Shown: one piece after another, positions 37,264 through 45,789 of the stretch
Position numbering within the stretch: position 1 is the stretch's first letter
Layout of the letters: every line of letters starts with the position of its first letter
From: CAWCCP01 sp963701245
GTDB taxonomy: Bacteria > Patescibacteriota > Saccharimonadia > Saccharimonadales > UBA4665
NCBI GenBank assembly: GCA_963701245.1
Contig: OY969576.1
Location: 744,001 to 808,000, forward strand
Direction of reading: 5' to 3'
DNA length: 64,000 nucleotides
Notes under the pieces: model-generated
Seen by the model: only the letters and a program-made list of their open reading frames with translations
Database searches by the model: none
Told to the model about the DNA's origin: nothing
Translations under genes and position numbers: made by a program

Positions 37264-37761
37264 TTATTTAGCCTGTGACAATGCATTAGACAATGATTGG
37301 ATAAATGCTTGAGACGTATCAGACGCCCCGGAAATTATATTTACATTGGCGCTCTGTGCACGTAACGCCTCTTGTTCAAGTAAAGGCATTGCTTGTGAAT
37401 TAATATTTATTGAGTTTGGATTATCATTCGGGGACTGTAGAAACTTTACGGAGGTAACTGATTCGCCCTTGACTGTCGCCTCCACCTGCACATTCCCGTA
37501 AAATGCATCGGCGATACTCCCAATGTACGTTCCGTTATGAAAACTAGTACTTGAAGAATGCGATGATGGGGTTATCGAGCTTCCAGAGTTGCTTGAAGTG
37601 CTGGACCCGGTCGTAGAAGTAGAAGAATTGGAAGTACTTGCAGAATGTGTAGTCGATAAGGTAACAGGTTTGAGGACAAGTTTTGTTGCCTGATGACGAA
37701 ACATAATGGTATAGACCACAAATGCGACCACGACACACAGCGATAGTAAAGCTTTCTTCAT
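37264..37761 (-). CDS. membrane-anchored FMN-binding domain protein
   Basis: 165 residues from the ATG at 37761 (the frame runs further up, but MKKALLSLCVVVAFVVYTIM is an obvious signal/anchor). A Ser/Thr/Asn-rich linker (about 40-80) precedes an FMN_bind domain: NGTYIGSIADAFYGNVQV, SVKFLQSPND and VNIISGASDTSQAFIQSL. The S-G-A-S motif matches the S-G-A-T/S flavinylation site modified by ApbE, whose gene follows six bases later. It should carry covalent FMN outside the membrane. First gene of the flavin operon. Confidence 0.87.
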   Translation of the reverse strand: MKKALLSLCVVVAFVVYTIMFRHQATKLVLKPVTLSTTHSASTSNSSTSTTGSSTSSNSGSSITPSSHSSSTSFHNGTYIGSIADAFYGNVQVEATVKGESVTSVKFLQSPNDNPNSININSQAMPLLEQEALRAQSANVNIISGASDTSQAFIQSLSNALSQAK

Positions 37762-37924
37762 ATGTACATCTAATGTTACCAAGCGGTTACCTTTCTCACG
37801 AAATAGATTACAAGCTCTAACTGGATATAAGCTGGGGAATAAACCATCATTTTTAAGCATAAGCTTGTCAAGATGTCGTATTCCCTTTAGACTTAGTGGT
37901 AATGTTATTAATCTGGAGCAAATC

Positions 37925-38443
37925 ATGAAAAAAAGAAGCGTATTTGCAGTGCTCTTACTGCCATTTATTACACTCGGGATTTATTCATTATACTGGGAAG
38001 TAAAATCAAAAGGGGAAATGAATACGCTGGGTGCTGATATTCCAACAGCCTGGCTGATCATCATTCCTTTTGTAAATATTTGGTGGTTATGGCGCTTCTC
38101 AAAAGGAGTAGAACGTGTGACTCAAGGTAAGATGTCGGGAGTAGTCGCGTTTCTATTGCTTTGGTTACTGGGTTTTATTGGCCAGGCAATCGTCCAGGAT
38201 GCTTTTAATAATGTTGGAGCACAGCCTGCAGTAGCCGGAATGCCTAGTACTGGCCAACCATATACACCCGTCGCACCGCAATTTGGTCAAGCACCAGCGA
38301 CGCCACAAACGAATGGATATCCACAAGTTGCCCAAACGCCAACCGTCCCGCAACCAAGTGCTTACCCACAGACCGGTTCAGCTCAAGTACCTCAACCACA
38401 ACAGCCACCGACTCCACCAAATCCCCCGCTCGTCAGCGGTTAG
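37925..38443 (+). CDS. DUF4234-type membrane protein with Pro/Gln-rich tail
   Basis: 172 residues from the ATG at 37925, preceded by TGGAG at a six-base spacing; the frame begins earlier at 37865. Helices KRSVFAVLLLPFITLGIYSLYW and PTAWLIIIPFVNIWWLW and a third FLLLWLLGFIGQAIVQ form the DUF4234 pattern (Y-W...N...G). After about residue 100 comes a low-complexity Pro/Gln/Thr tail of about 70 residues. Function unknown. Divergent from the FMN-binding gene. Confidence 0.75.
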   Translation: MKKRSVFAVLLLPFITLGIYSLYWEVKSKGEMNTLGADIPTAWLIIIPFVNIWWLWRFSKGVERVTQGKMSGVVAFLLLWLLGFIGQAIVQDAFNNVGAQPAVAGMPSTGQPYTPVAPQFGQAPATPQTNGYPQVAQTPTVPQPSAYPQTGSAQVPQPQQPPTPPNPPLVSG

Positions 38444-38467
38444 TTTCATAAGATTTGCAGTTTCAGT

Positions 38468-39157
38468 TCACGATTCTATAGTAACCGTCGTGCCTATTGA
38501 TACCCAGTTAAATAGCCACTTAGCTGTCGCTAGAGGAAGTTCAACACAACCGTGTGAGGCATCGGTAGAATAGGGACTTATATTTCCGAATGCCGTATCT
38601 GCCCGCCAGGTCGCGTCATGAAAACCGTAAGTCCCATATTGATTTTCCAGAAATGGCATCCAGTAATAGACGTAATCGTGCCAACTCCCGGTACTATCCG
38701 ACCCATTGAGGTAGAGATTAGTTTGTTTGGCGAAAACATGATAGGTGCCGGTCGGAGTACGGTCAGCGGCGAGATTTTCCATTCCAGTCACTACATTCGA
38801 TCCATACACCACGATCGTGTTTTCGCAAGCCCACATATGACGCTGTGAGATACTTACAAGTGCTAGTTTTGGTAAGGTATTTGCTGCGCAGGGATTTGGT
38901 ACAGTGATTGGCTGGGTTTGCGTACTCGCAATGTTAGTTTTCGTCACAATTTGATGCGTCGCCGTTTTTTTCGCTACTGGTGGTGCAGCGCTCGGTCGCA
39001 GTTCATAATACACGCCAAAAGCAACAATAATAAGGCATACTAAAATGAAAAAGACGCGACTGCCGTGATGACGTTTTTGAGCAACCTTATCTGGCCTTCG
39101 GGAGTGTGATTGCTGAGGAATAGTAAAATTAGTCCGATACGTTGTTTGACGAGTCAT
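38468..39157 (-). CDS. L,D-transpeptidase (YkuD) with N-terminal anchor
   Basis: 229 residues. A basic cytoplasmic tail and one transmembrane helix (about 34-50) precede the YkuD domain. Catalytic elements YGFHDATW (His180) and SHGCVELPLATAKWLF (His202, Cys204) are present, as is TPTGTYHV. It crosslinks peptidoglycan 3-3 or attaches proteins to it, on the outer face. TATAAT at 39164-39169 (minus) lies six bases before the ATG with no Shine-Dalgarno; leaderless, and the -10 overlaps the end of the upstream permease gene. Confidence 0.92.
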   Translation of the reverse strand: MTRQTTYRTNFTIPQQSHSRRPDKVAQKRHHGSRVFFILVCLIIVAFGVYYELRPSAAPPVAKKTATHQIVTKTNIASTQTQPITVPNPCAANTLPKLALVSISQRHMWACENTIVVYGSNVVTGMENLAADRTPTGTYHVFAKQTNLYLNGSDSTGSWHDYVYYWMPFLENQYGTYGFHDATWRADTAFGNISPYSTDASHGCVELPLATAKWLFNWVSIGTTVTIES

Positions 39158-39164
39158 ATAGGTA

Positions 39165-40043
39165 TTATATCGAACTAGCTTCTGTTGCTGGTTGTGTACT
39201 CGATCTTTTCACTAAATATTTTTGTTTTATTCGTACCATTAAATATAGCAAAAAAACTGAGGAAGTAATAAAGAAACTCACTGGATACGGCAGATAGAAT
39301 GAGATAAATAAACCAAACCAGGTTACCATCAGCGAAACTATAACTGATATTAGTAAACCTTGACCTGGTCGTTTGGCAATCAGCTCAGCTATCGCAGCCG
39401 GTGTTACCATGAGCGCAAAAATAAGTAATACACCGACTACTTGCACGGCAATTGACGTTGCCAGAGCGATTAACAACATAAAGGTTATATTCATGCCAAG
39501 TATAGATATACCTTTTGCCTTGGCAACATCTTCATCCAGTGATGTAAATAATAGCTTTCTGAATATAAACGCCATAGCTGAAATAGTGATAATACCTGCG
39601 ATAAGCGTAATCAGAACATCCGAAGAGCTAATACCAAGAATTTCACCGAATAGTAGCGAATACGTTTCGGTCGCGTAACCTTTATAGAGGCTAATAAAAA
39701 GTACGCCTAAACCGAGCATAAAGGCTAGGACTGTGCCAATTTGGACGTCTTTACTGATTGCTTTACGTCCCAGTAAAGCCATGGAAATACCTCCTCCTGA
39801 AGTAAAAGCTAGTAATCCAACCATCGGGCTCAGCCCTGCTAGGACAGCTCCAGCCGCGCCAGCGAACCCCGCATGTGATAATGCGTGTGCTGCAAAAGAT
39901 AAGCGCCTCAATACGACAAAATAGCCCACTATTCCTGCGACTATCGCGACAATGGTACCTGCTTCAAATGCGTGTTGCATAAATGTGTACTGCCACATGG
40001 ACTGAAAATCCGTCCATAGGTTAAGGCTAAAACTATCATTCAT
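39165..40043 (-). CDS. metal ABC transporter permease (ABC-3 family)
   Basis: 292 residues with about eight transmembrane helices. VLRRLSFAAHALSHAGFAGAAG and LIFALMVTPAAIAELIAKRPGQ are typical of ZnuB/MntB/TroC permeases. It forms the membrane channel with the ATPase encoded upstream (eight-base overlap). Together with the solute-binding protein at 40837-41772 and the divergent Fur-family regulator it makes a zinc or manganese uptake system. Confidence 0.92.
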   Translation of the reverse strand: MNDSFSLNLWTDFQSMWQYTFMQHAFEAGTIVAIVAGIVGYFVVLRRLSFAAHALSHAGFAGAAGAVLAGLSPMVGLLAFTSGGGISMALLGRKAISKDVQIGTVLAFMLGLGVLFISLYKGYATETYSLLFGEILGISSSDVLITLIAGIITISAMAFIFRKLLFTSLDEDVAKAKGISILGMNITFMLLIALATSIAVQVVGVLLIFALMVTPAAIAELIAKRPGQGLLISVIVSLMVTWFGLFISFYLPYPVSFFITSSVFLLYLMVRIKQKYLVKRSSTQPATEASSI

Positions 40044-40832
40044 GGTGTACAGCCTCTTCTGTTCCTAATACAGCCAACCTTCCCCTCGAATCGCGTAAAA
40101 CCTCTATTGGTGCTCCGTATAAATTAGATAAAGTCTTATTTGTTATGATTTTTTCAGGCGATCCATTAGCAACTTGACCATTGACAAAGTAAATTAATCT
40201 ATCGACGACTGGTAAAAGAGGATTAATATCATGAGCAATAAGCAAAACGGCTACATCTTCAGACTTTGCTACCTTGGCAATTAATCGTATAAGTTCAACT
40301 TCGCGGCGTATATCTAAATTAGCAAGCGGTTCATCAAGCAACAGCAAATTAGGTTTACCAATGAGTGCCTGAGCGAGAAATATACGCTGCAATTCGCCGC
40401 CTGAAAGTTGGCCGAGCGGACGATGAGCTAAGTCTACTGCGTCTACTTGTTCAAGTGCCTCCAGAGCTTTTGTCTGCTCCAGGCGCGCCTCTTTAGGTAA
40501 CGCAAAACCCCATTGATTACTGTGAATACCCAGGCGTACAAGCTCTAAAGCTTCAATATTGAGTTGTTGATCTATAGGTCTTCGTTGCGGTACATACCCA
40601 ACTCGTGGACTTCCGCGTGTTGGTTTTTTCCAAAGACCAATAGTTCCCCCCCTAGTGGTTTTGTCAGACCAAGTATCAAACGGAAAAGAGTGGTTTTTCC
40701 AGCCCCATTTGGACCCAGTACACCAACAAATTCGCCGGGTTGAACAGCAAAGTTCGCATGATCCCATATTGTTTTTGAACCATAACCCGCCGTAAGATTG
40801 GTCGCTTTAATACTAGATAGTGTTTTTGACAT
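40036..40832 (-). CDS. metal ABC transporter ATPase split by a -1 frameshift at A_AAA_AAC
   Basis: The start frame (40832 to a stop at 40572) holds GEFVGVLGPNGAGKTTLFRL (Walker A). The rest of the ATPase, with the Q-loop VGYVPQRRPI, signature LSGGELQRIFLAQAL and Walker B NLLLLDEPLANLD, is in the -1 frame down to 40036. The two frames meet at AAAAAAC (RC of 40623-40629): GGA AAA AAC in the first, AAA AAA CCA in the second. With the shift the product is about 265 residues and reads VFGKKPTRGSPRVGYVPQ, normal for the family. It is either programmed frameshifting at a classic slippery heptamer, a one-A deletion, or a homopolymer base error. Confidence 0.85.
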
Positions 40833-40836
40833 AGAA

Positions 40837-41772
40837 CTATTGACCTAGTTCATTGGAATTGAGTGCATTTTCTAAGTCTATCAGTTCTGCATTCATCCAA
40901 TCCTGAAATGTTGTGTCCGGAGGTTGTATTGTCTCTGTTATGCCAATTACGGGAATATTTTGCTGAGCAGCTAATTGTTTAATACTAGTGGTCAGCGGCG
41001 TCACGGTTTGCTCATTGTAGGCTAAGACCCGAATTTGTCCACTTTCAAGTTGCTGCTGGAACTCGACAACACTATCCGTTGGTGGGTCATTTCCTTCGGC
41101 GACAGCTTCAATAAGTGCAGGCGGCGAAACCAGATCAAGTCCTGCCGCTTGTGCTAAATAGGCAAAAATATCCTCGGTCGCAGCAACTTTCGTACCACCG
41201 AACTGTTTTTTAATGCTGGCAATTCTATTCTGATAACCAGCAAGCGATGCTTCAAGATCCTTCAGTTGCTGATTGAAGTAACTGCTGTCTTTGGGGTCGA
41301 TACTTATCAGATCATTTTTCATTTGTACGATTGCTGTATTGACGTATGCCGGATTGTACCAAAGATGGGGGTTATCACCGACTTGCTTGCCAACTAAATC
41401 GCCTATATCTAGCACTTTCCGACTACTATTAGGATTCGCAGACAATAACTTCTCTGCCCAACTGTCATACCCTACACCGTTTACAATTACATAATTAGCT
41501 GTGGCAAATTTGCGGGCATCTTCAGTATTGCTTTCATATTCGTGTGGATCTGCATTGGGATCTGAGACAATACTCGTAACATTCACTTTATTGCCACCAA
41601 GTTGACCTACTAAGCTTCCCCAAAAATTTTCTGCTGCGACTATTTGGATTTTATCATTTCCAGAAGAATTGTTTGTTTTTAAAGGATGCATCAACACGGT
41701 AATGACCCCAGCGACAATTATCACACCAAAGAGCACAGCCACTATTGATGTAAGATTTAATTGCTTTTTCAT
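40837..41772 (-). CDS. metal ABC transporter substrate-binding protein
   Basis: 311 residues from the ATG at 41772 (MKKQLNLTSIVAVLFGV), which begins an N-terminal signal or anchor; a longer frame reaches 41808. It is a ZnuA/TroA-family (cluster A-I) binding protein: EIQIVAAENFWG-like start, SDPNADPHEYESN, DNPHLWYNPAYV, and a third ligand region AATEDIFAYL with acidic residues where zinc proteins usually have His. That points to manganese or relaxed specificity, tentatively. First gene of the operon binding protein, ATPase, permease. Confidence 0.9.
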   Translation of the reverse strand: MKKQLNLTSIVAVLFGVIIVAGVITVLMHPLKTNNSSGNDKIQIVAAENFWGSLVGQLGGNKVNVTSIVSDPNADPHEYESNTEDARKFATANYVIVNGVGYDSWAEKLLSANPNSSRKVLDIGDLVGKQVGDNPHLWYNPAYVNTAIVQMKNDLISIDPKDSSYFNQQLKDLEASLAGYQNRIASIKKQFGGTKVAATEDIFAYLAQAAGLDLVSPPALIEAVAEGNDPPTDSVVEFQQQLESGQIRVLAYNEQTVTPLTTSIKQLAAQQNIPVIGITETIQPPDTTFQDWMNAELIDLENALNSNELGQ

Positions 41773-41798
41773 AGTGGTATGGTACGGTGCGAATGTAG

Positions 41799-41812
41799 TT
41801 ATTTGCAAATAA
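41799..41812. promoter_or_regulatory. 14-bp palindrome in the divergent metal-regulator/transporter region
   Basis: TTATTTGCAAATAA is a perfect palindrome lying between the transporter operon and the divergent Fur-family gene, and it covers the -35 of the latter. Its position and AT-rich dyad suit an operator for the adjacent Fur/Zur-like repressor, giving coupled control of both directions. It does not match a textbook Fur box exactly; the link is inference. Confidence 0.5.
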
Positions 41813-41832
41813 GTCGCAATTTTTATTATAAT
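41803..41832 (+). promoter_or_regulatory. promoter of the Fur-family gene
   Basis: TTGCAA (41803-41808), an 18-bp spacer and TATAAT (41827-41832) precede the ATG by only six bases, so the mRNA should be leaderless. The -35 lies inside the 14-bp palindrome. Confidence 0.6.
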
Positions 41833-41838
41833 TGCAGT

Positions 41839-42255
41839 ATGACGAATTCATTTGAAGCCTTCCAAACAACACTTAAAAGACACCACAAGAGCGTGACTTC
41901 ATCGCGTCAGGTAATCTTTGAAGCTTTGCAAGGCAAAGAACCGCAGTCTATGAATCATCTAATACAATCATGTGAGACTGTTGTTGATCGGGCGAGTATT
42001 TATCGTACTATTTCATTATTCGAAAACCTGGGTATTGTGCAACGGCTGCCTCTCGGCTGGAAATATAAGCTGGAGCTCAGTGATGAATTTAATGATCATC
42101 ATCATCACATAACGTGCACGCAATGTGGCTCAATAATCTCCATGCCAGAAGACGATAAGCTCGAAGCACGGTTAAAGACTATCGTAAAACAGTTTGGTTT
42201 TCATTCACAAGTACATCAAATCGAAGTCAAAGGGTTGTGTTCAAATTGTCAATAA
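41839..42255 (+). CDS. Fur-family metal-responsive repressor
   Basis: 138 residues from the ATG at 41839. A winged helix with VTSSRQVIFEALQG and RASIYRTISLFENLGIVQR is followed by a metal-binding dimerisation domain: NDHHHHITCTQCGSIISMP and a final GLCSNCQ, giving two CxxC pairs for structural zinc and a His cluster for sensing. It could be Fur, Zur or Mur; the linked transporter suggests zinc or manganese sensing. The longer frame from 41761 overlaps the transporter start and is not used. Confidence 0.88.
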   Translation: MTNSFEAFQTTLKRHHKSVTSSRQVIFEALQGKEPQSMNHLIQSCETVVDRASIYRTISLFENLGIVQRLPLGWKYKLELSDEFNDHHHHITCTQCGSIISMPEDDKLEARLKTIVKQFGFHSQVHQIEVKGLCSNCQ

Positions 42256-42273
42256 TTAGTGAGTCAACCTAAA

Positions 42274-42299
42274 GATCCGGCGCGTAAAACGGCCGGATC
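42274..42299. other. hairpin between convergent genes
   Basis: GATCCGGC (42274-42281) pairs with GCCGGATC (42292-42299) around a 10-base loop. A second small stem GGAAG/CTTCC follows at about 42303-42319. There is no T-run, so it is not a standard intrinsic terminator, although it lies between the convergent fur-like and glycosylase genes, where one is expected. Confidence 0.4.
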
Positions 42300-42364
42300 G
42301 GTAGGAAGCCTCACACTTCCTTAAGACAGCTTATGCTTATATGAAACAATTTGCAAGCTCATTT

Positions 42365-42949
42365 TTACAGAGGTCGGGAGACAAACTTGTTATGGTCTAT
42401 ATAAAACCTCAGCAGTTCATCTTTGGCTTTTGTGATACCAACTCTGGTCGTGGTAGTGATCTCCGAATTCTTATAAGCTGGCTTAAGCAAAAGCAGTAAA
42501 GGCGCACTGCGTAAGTCATGTCCATTTAACTTGAAATCTATTGCTAGAGCCTGACAAACTTTAGCAGGTCCATTTGTTAATTCTCTTTCTGCTTTACCAT
42601 GTCGATTTAGTTGCATTGTCGCCAGACCATTGAGTGGTTCTAGAGCACGTATCAAGACTGCTGATCCGTGACCTACTGGTCCACAAACGACATTACAACA
42701 ATAATGCATACCGTAGGAGAAATACACATAAAGATGACCTGGCGGACCAAACATGACTTGAGTACGATTAGTCATCCCATGATAACTGTGACTGGCAGCG
42801 TCAGTTTGGTCATAGGCTTCAGTTTCGACGATTTTACCGATCAATGTTTCACCCCCGTACTCTCTAACAAGGTATGTTCCGAGTAAACGACGAGCAACTT
42901 CATCTGACGATCTGCTTAGAACTTCGCTTAATTCATCATTTTTCACCAT
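42365..42949 (-). CDS. mpg: 3-methyladenine DNA glycosylase (AAG/Mpg family)
   Basis: 194 residues. ARRLLGTYLVREYGGETLIG, IVETEAYDQTDAASHSYHGM (catalytic Glu region), MFGPPGHLYVYFSYGMHYCCNVV and LTNGPAKVCQAL define the family. It removes alkylated purines from DNA. TAGTCT lies six bases before the ATG on the minus strand, again without a Shine-Dalgarno. Confidence 0.93.
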   Translation of the reverse strand: MVKNDELSEVLSRSSDEVARRLLGTYLVREYGGETLIGKIVETEAYDQTDAASHSYHGMTNRTQVMFGPPGHLYVYFSYGMHYCCNVVCGPVGHGSAVLIRALEPLNGLATMQLNRHGKAERELTNGPAKVCQALAIDFKLNGHDLRSAPLLLLLKPAYKNSEITTTTRVGITKAKDELLRFYIDHNKFVSRPL

Positions 42950-43063
42950 ACTCGTAGACTAACAGATGCCTGGCATTTGCCAAGCATAAGTATTTATCGT
43001 TACAATAAGGAAATAGACATGCAATATTCTCAGCCGAGATTATCGAAGGTAATAACTTATTAA

Positions 43064-44086
43064 ATGACAGGTAACCTGATCTTGTTTATTGGTATAGTGT
43101 TTATTTTGGTACTCTTTTCAGCGGTTTGTTCTGGACTGAATATCGCTATTATGTCGATTGACCTGTCCGACTTAAAACGAAAAGCAAAATTAGGTAATCG
43201 TCAGGCTCGGCGTGTTTTACCCCTTCGTAAGAATACGCATTTAACACTGGCAAGTATATTAATAACTAACGTAGCGAGCGTGTCGGCCTGTTCGTTAGTT
43301 CTGGATCAAAAAATTAATGGCTGGGCCGCAGGTCTCATAAGTACATTGTTGATAGTTGTTTTTGGCGAAGTTATACCTCAGGCACTATTTGCGAAAAATC
43401 CCTTGATGTGGTCGAGTACTTTTGCGCCTTTACTTACATTCATGCGGATTATTACCTACGTAATAAGTAAACCGCTGCAGCTCTTACTTGATAAATTATT
43501 TCCGCTTCAACGAACTAAATTACAAAGCCGCCAAGAGCTCGGTCTATTGATTACTGAGCATTTATCAAATGAAAGCAGCGAGCTGGATGAAGATGAAGTA
43601 GAAATCATGCGTGGTGCGTTGCAGTTGAGCGAAAAAAGAGTAAGAGATATTATGACGGACATCCGCCACACATATTGGCTTACACCAAATGTCGAGTTGA
43701 CTGGCGATAGAATAGACGAACTAAAGAGTAAAGGTTTTTCACGTGTACCTATCTTTAATAACGATCTGACCATCTGTTATGGCATCTTGATAATGAAGAA
43801 TCTAGTCGATATTGATTTTGACGAAAAACAATATTTTGTTGAGGACCTCCCCCTCCACCCTGTTCAGTTAGTTGGTAGTATGACCGCACTCGATACAATG
43901 TTTCGTAAATTTATCGGAGCTGGCACGCATCTTATACCGGTGGAAAAAAATGATAAAATCGTCGGTATTGTGACGATCGAAGATTTGATCGAAGAGATTC
44001 TTGGTCATGAAATAGAAGATGAAACAGATCGCCAAAAAAGAATACGTCCAGATGATGAACAGAAAATATCTACAATTGAAGTGTAG
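43064..44086 (+). CDS. CNNM/CorC-type membrane protein (DUF21 plus CBS)
   Basis: 340 residues. The DUF21 transmembrane part (about residues 1-140) includes SAVCSGLNIAIMSIDLSDLKRKA and LIVVFGEVIPQALFAKNP. A CBS pair follows (VRDIMTDIRHTYWL, SRVPIFNN and KIVGIVTIEDLIEEILGHEIEDE). Such proteins are linked to magnesium or other cation export; annotations as hemolysin are historical. No C-terminal CorC_HlyC domain is seen. Weak AAGG upstream. Confidence 0.88.
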   Translation: MTGNLILFIGIVFILVLFSAVCSGLNIAIMSIDLSDLKRKAKLGNRQARRVLPLRKNTHLTLASILITNVASVSACSLVLDQKINGWAAGLISTLLIVVFGEVIPQALFAKNPLMWSSTFAPLLTFMRIITYVISKPLQLLLDKLFPLQRTKLQSRQELGLLITEHLSNESSELDEDEVEIMRGALQLSEKRVRDIMTDIRHTYWLTPNVELTGDRIDELKSKGFSRVPIFNNDLTICYGILIMKNLVDIDFDEKQYFVEDLPLHPVQLVGSMTALDTMFRKFIGAGTHLIPVEKNDKIVGIVTIEDLIEEILGHEIEDETDRQKRIRPDDEQKISTIEV

Positions 44087-44090
44087 TTAT

Positions 44091-44369
44091 TCAGATAATT
44101 CTTGTCGTGAGAATTAACAATAGAACGCAAAGTCCAAGTAAACGTCGAAAATAACTGGATCCTAAAAATAGTTCAAGAATTGCCCAGATAAATATTGCGC
44201 CTTCAGCGAGAAAACTGATGTAGTTGTTTAGTGAACCGCCAGGCAGAATTATCATCAGGATGATGCAAGCAAACCAGACAATCAGAAACACGTTCGGACG
44301 CTGCCAAACTACAAACCTACCATGTTTATCATGCCAGAATTTATCAGAAAATGATTGATGTCTCCCCAT
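44091..44369 (-). CDS. small membrane protein, function unknown
   Basis: 92 residues. An N-terminal polar stretch (SFSDKFWHDKHGRFVVWQRP) is followed by three short hydrophobic helices (about 26-43, 48-66 and 72-90). No family recognised. It converges on the CNNM-type gene with four bases between stops. TAAAAT lies nine bases before its ATG. Confidence 0.6.
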   Translation of the reverse strand: MGRHQSFSDKFWHDKHGRFVVWQRPNVFLIVWFACIILMIILPGGSLNNYISFLAEGAIFIWAILELFLGSSYFRRLLGLCVLLLILTTRII

Positions 44370-44436
44370 GAATATACTATTTTAAACCACTTATGCTCCG
44401 GAATCCAGGTTTATCAGCAAAGTCGGTTTATCTGAA

Positions 44437-45015
44437 TTAGGTAATATGAATATGAATATACTGTAAAAATACTTGATAGTGGGTGTAATACCAGTACACA
44501 TTAAAGACCAACAGAAGAGGAAAAACACCATATAGCTCAACGGCTTTTCCAGTGGTAATACGGAATTCTTTTATTGGCGGAAAGCCGAATTTTACTGGAA
44601 TGGGTAATAGCCATGGCACACCTTCTTTGGTAAAGGTATCCATTACCAAGTGCGAAAGCATTCCGATCATAAATGCCCACCAGACGTAGCCAATATTTAC
44701 ACTAGTCATAATTGGATGGAGAAATAGCAACAACCAATGAATTAGAAAACCAAAGATAACCAAACCGAGTATGGAGTGCGTGATAAAACGATGCCCTCCT
44801 GCCATTTTATCGAATATCTTCCCAAATAAATGACCGACAGGTAAATTATTCCAAAGAGGTGCTGAAGGCTGATCAATATCGGGAGTAATGCCACCAATCA
44901 AATTAGCAAACACGACCACGATTGCCGTAGCAAGTGTGACAGTTCTAGTAGGTTCGGATAAAACAATCACACCCAGCGTGGTTATAGCAGCTAAATCGTG
45001 AGTTCGCCCGGTCAT
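44437..45015 (-). CDS. YdjM-family membrane-bound metal-dependent hydrolase
   Basis: 192 residues with four or five transmembrane helices. The HDLAAITT, TPDIDQPSAPLW, HRFITHSILG and SHLVMDTFTKEGVPWLLPIP motifs supply the His and Asp residues of the YdjM (LexA-regulated, PF04307-type) family. The substrate is unknown; members are thought to be membrane hydrolases of lipids or phosphate compounds. TACACT at 45024-45029 (minus) is eight bases before the ATG; leaderless. The 192-bp gap before hsp20 contains only promoter-like AT-rich sequence. Confidence 0.85.
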   Translation of the reverse strand: MTGRTHDLAAITTLGVIVLSEPTRTVTLATAIVVVFANLIGGITPDIDQPSAPLWNNLPVGHLFGKIFDKMAGGHRFITHSILGLVIFGFLIHWLLLFLHPIMTSVNIGYVWWAFMIGMLSHLVMDTFTKEGVPWLLPIPVKFGFPPIKEFRITTGKAVELYGVFPLLLVFNVYWYYTHYQVFLQYIHIHIT

Positions 45016-45207
45016 AACTCTTTAGTGTACAGTACTTATGTTTATTTTCCAGCCCCAAGAAAAACGAAGTGAAAAATCATGAACATCAGATACATGCGTA
45101 AAACGTTATTCATTTGATGGACAATCGTGATAACCATTATTATTATAGAATTAGTTGCCTCACTACTTCCGGAAGAGCAACTAAGTAACTATTAAGGAGG
45201 GTAACCT

Positions 45208-45645
45208 ATGGCTAATATTGTTCGTTTTGATCCATTTGCTGAAATGCAAGCATTACAAAAGCAATTTTTCGGAGATGAATGGCTCACCGCCCGTCCTAGG
45301 TTGGTAAAATTACCGACGACTGATGTCTATACTGAAGGCGACAAACAAATGGTGGTGGAAGCTCATCTGCCGGATTTTGACCAAAAAGACATTACTATAA
45401 ATCTTGAGCGTGATGTTCTGGAAATCTCGGCTCAAAAGCACGAGAAGGAAGAAGACAAGAGTAAGAAGTACGTCGTTAGAGAGAGCAGTAGTAGTTTTTA
45501 TAGGCGAATACGCTTACCCGAAGTTGCTGACGCTGACAGAATTAAGGCCGAGATGGAAAACGGCATTTTAAAGATTACCATCCCATTTAAAAAATTACCG
45601 GCACCAAAAAAAGTAACAATTTCTACTACTAAGAGTAAGAAGTAG
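45208..45645 (+). CDS. Hsp20/alpha-crystallin small heat-shock protein
   Basis: 145 residues. The alpha-crystallin domain spans about 35-128: DVYTEGDKQMVVEAHLPDF, ERDVLEISAQKHEKEE, FYRRIRLPE and the A-x-x-x-N-G-V/I-L motif AEMENGILKITIPF. It prevents aggregation of unfolded proteins. Unlike many neighbours it has a strong TAAGGAGGG Shine-Dalgarno, suggesting high expression. No CIRCE or other heat-shock operator is recognisable upstream. Confidence 0.93.
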   Translation: MANIVRFDPFAEMQALQKQFFGDEWLTARPRLVKLPTTDVYTEGDKQMVVEAHLPDFDQKDITINLERDVLEISAQKHEKEEDKSKKYVVRESSSSFYRRIRLPEVADADRIKAEMENGILKITIPFKKLPAPKKVTISTTKSKK

Positions 45646-45789
45646 CACCACCATACCGTCTTAAAATACTTCCAGGACAATAGTATTTCTACATTGGACA
45701 GTGCATTTGGACATCATCTGAAGGTTAAGAAATAGCAATAAGTTTAATTTTTATTGTATTTCAAATCAATTATTGATATTAATACCGGT

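Noticed and set aside
42274..42319. Hairpins after the Fur-like gene as intrinsic terminator
   Set aside because: Stems are good but no T-run follows on either strand; kept only as a hairpin.
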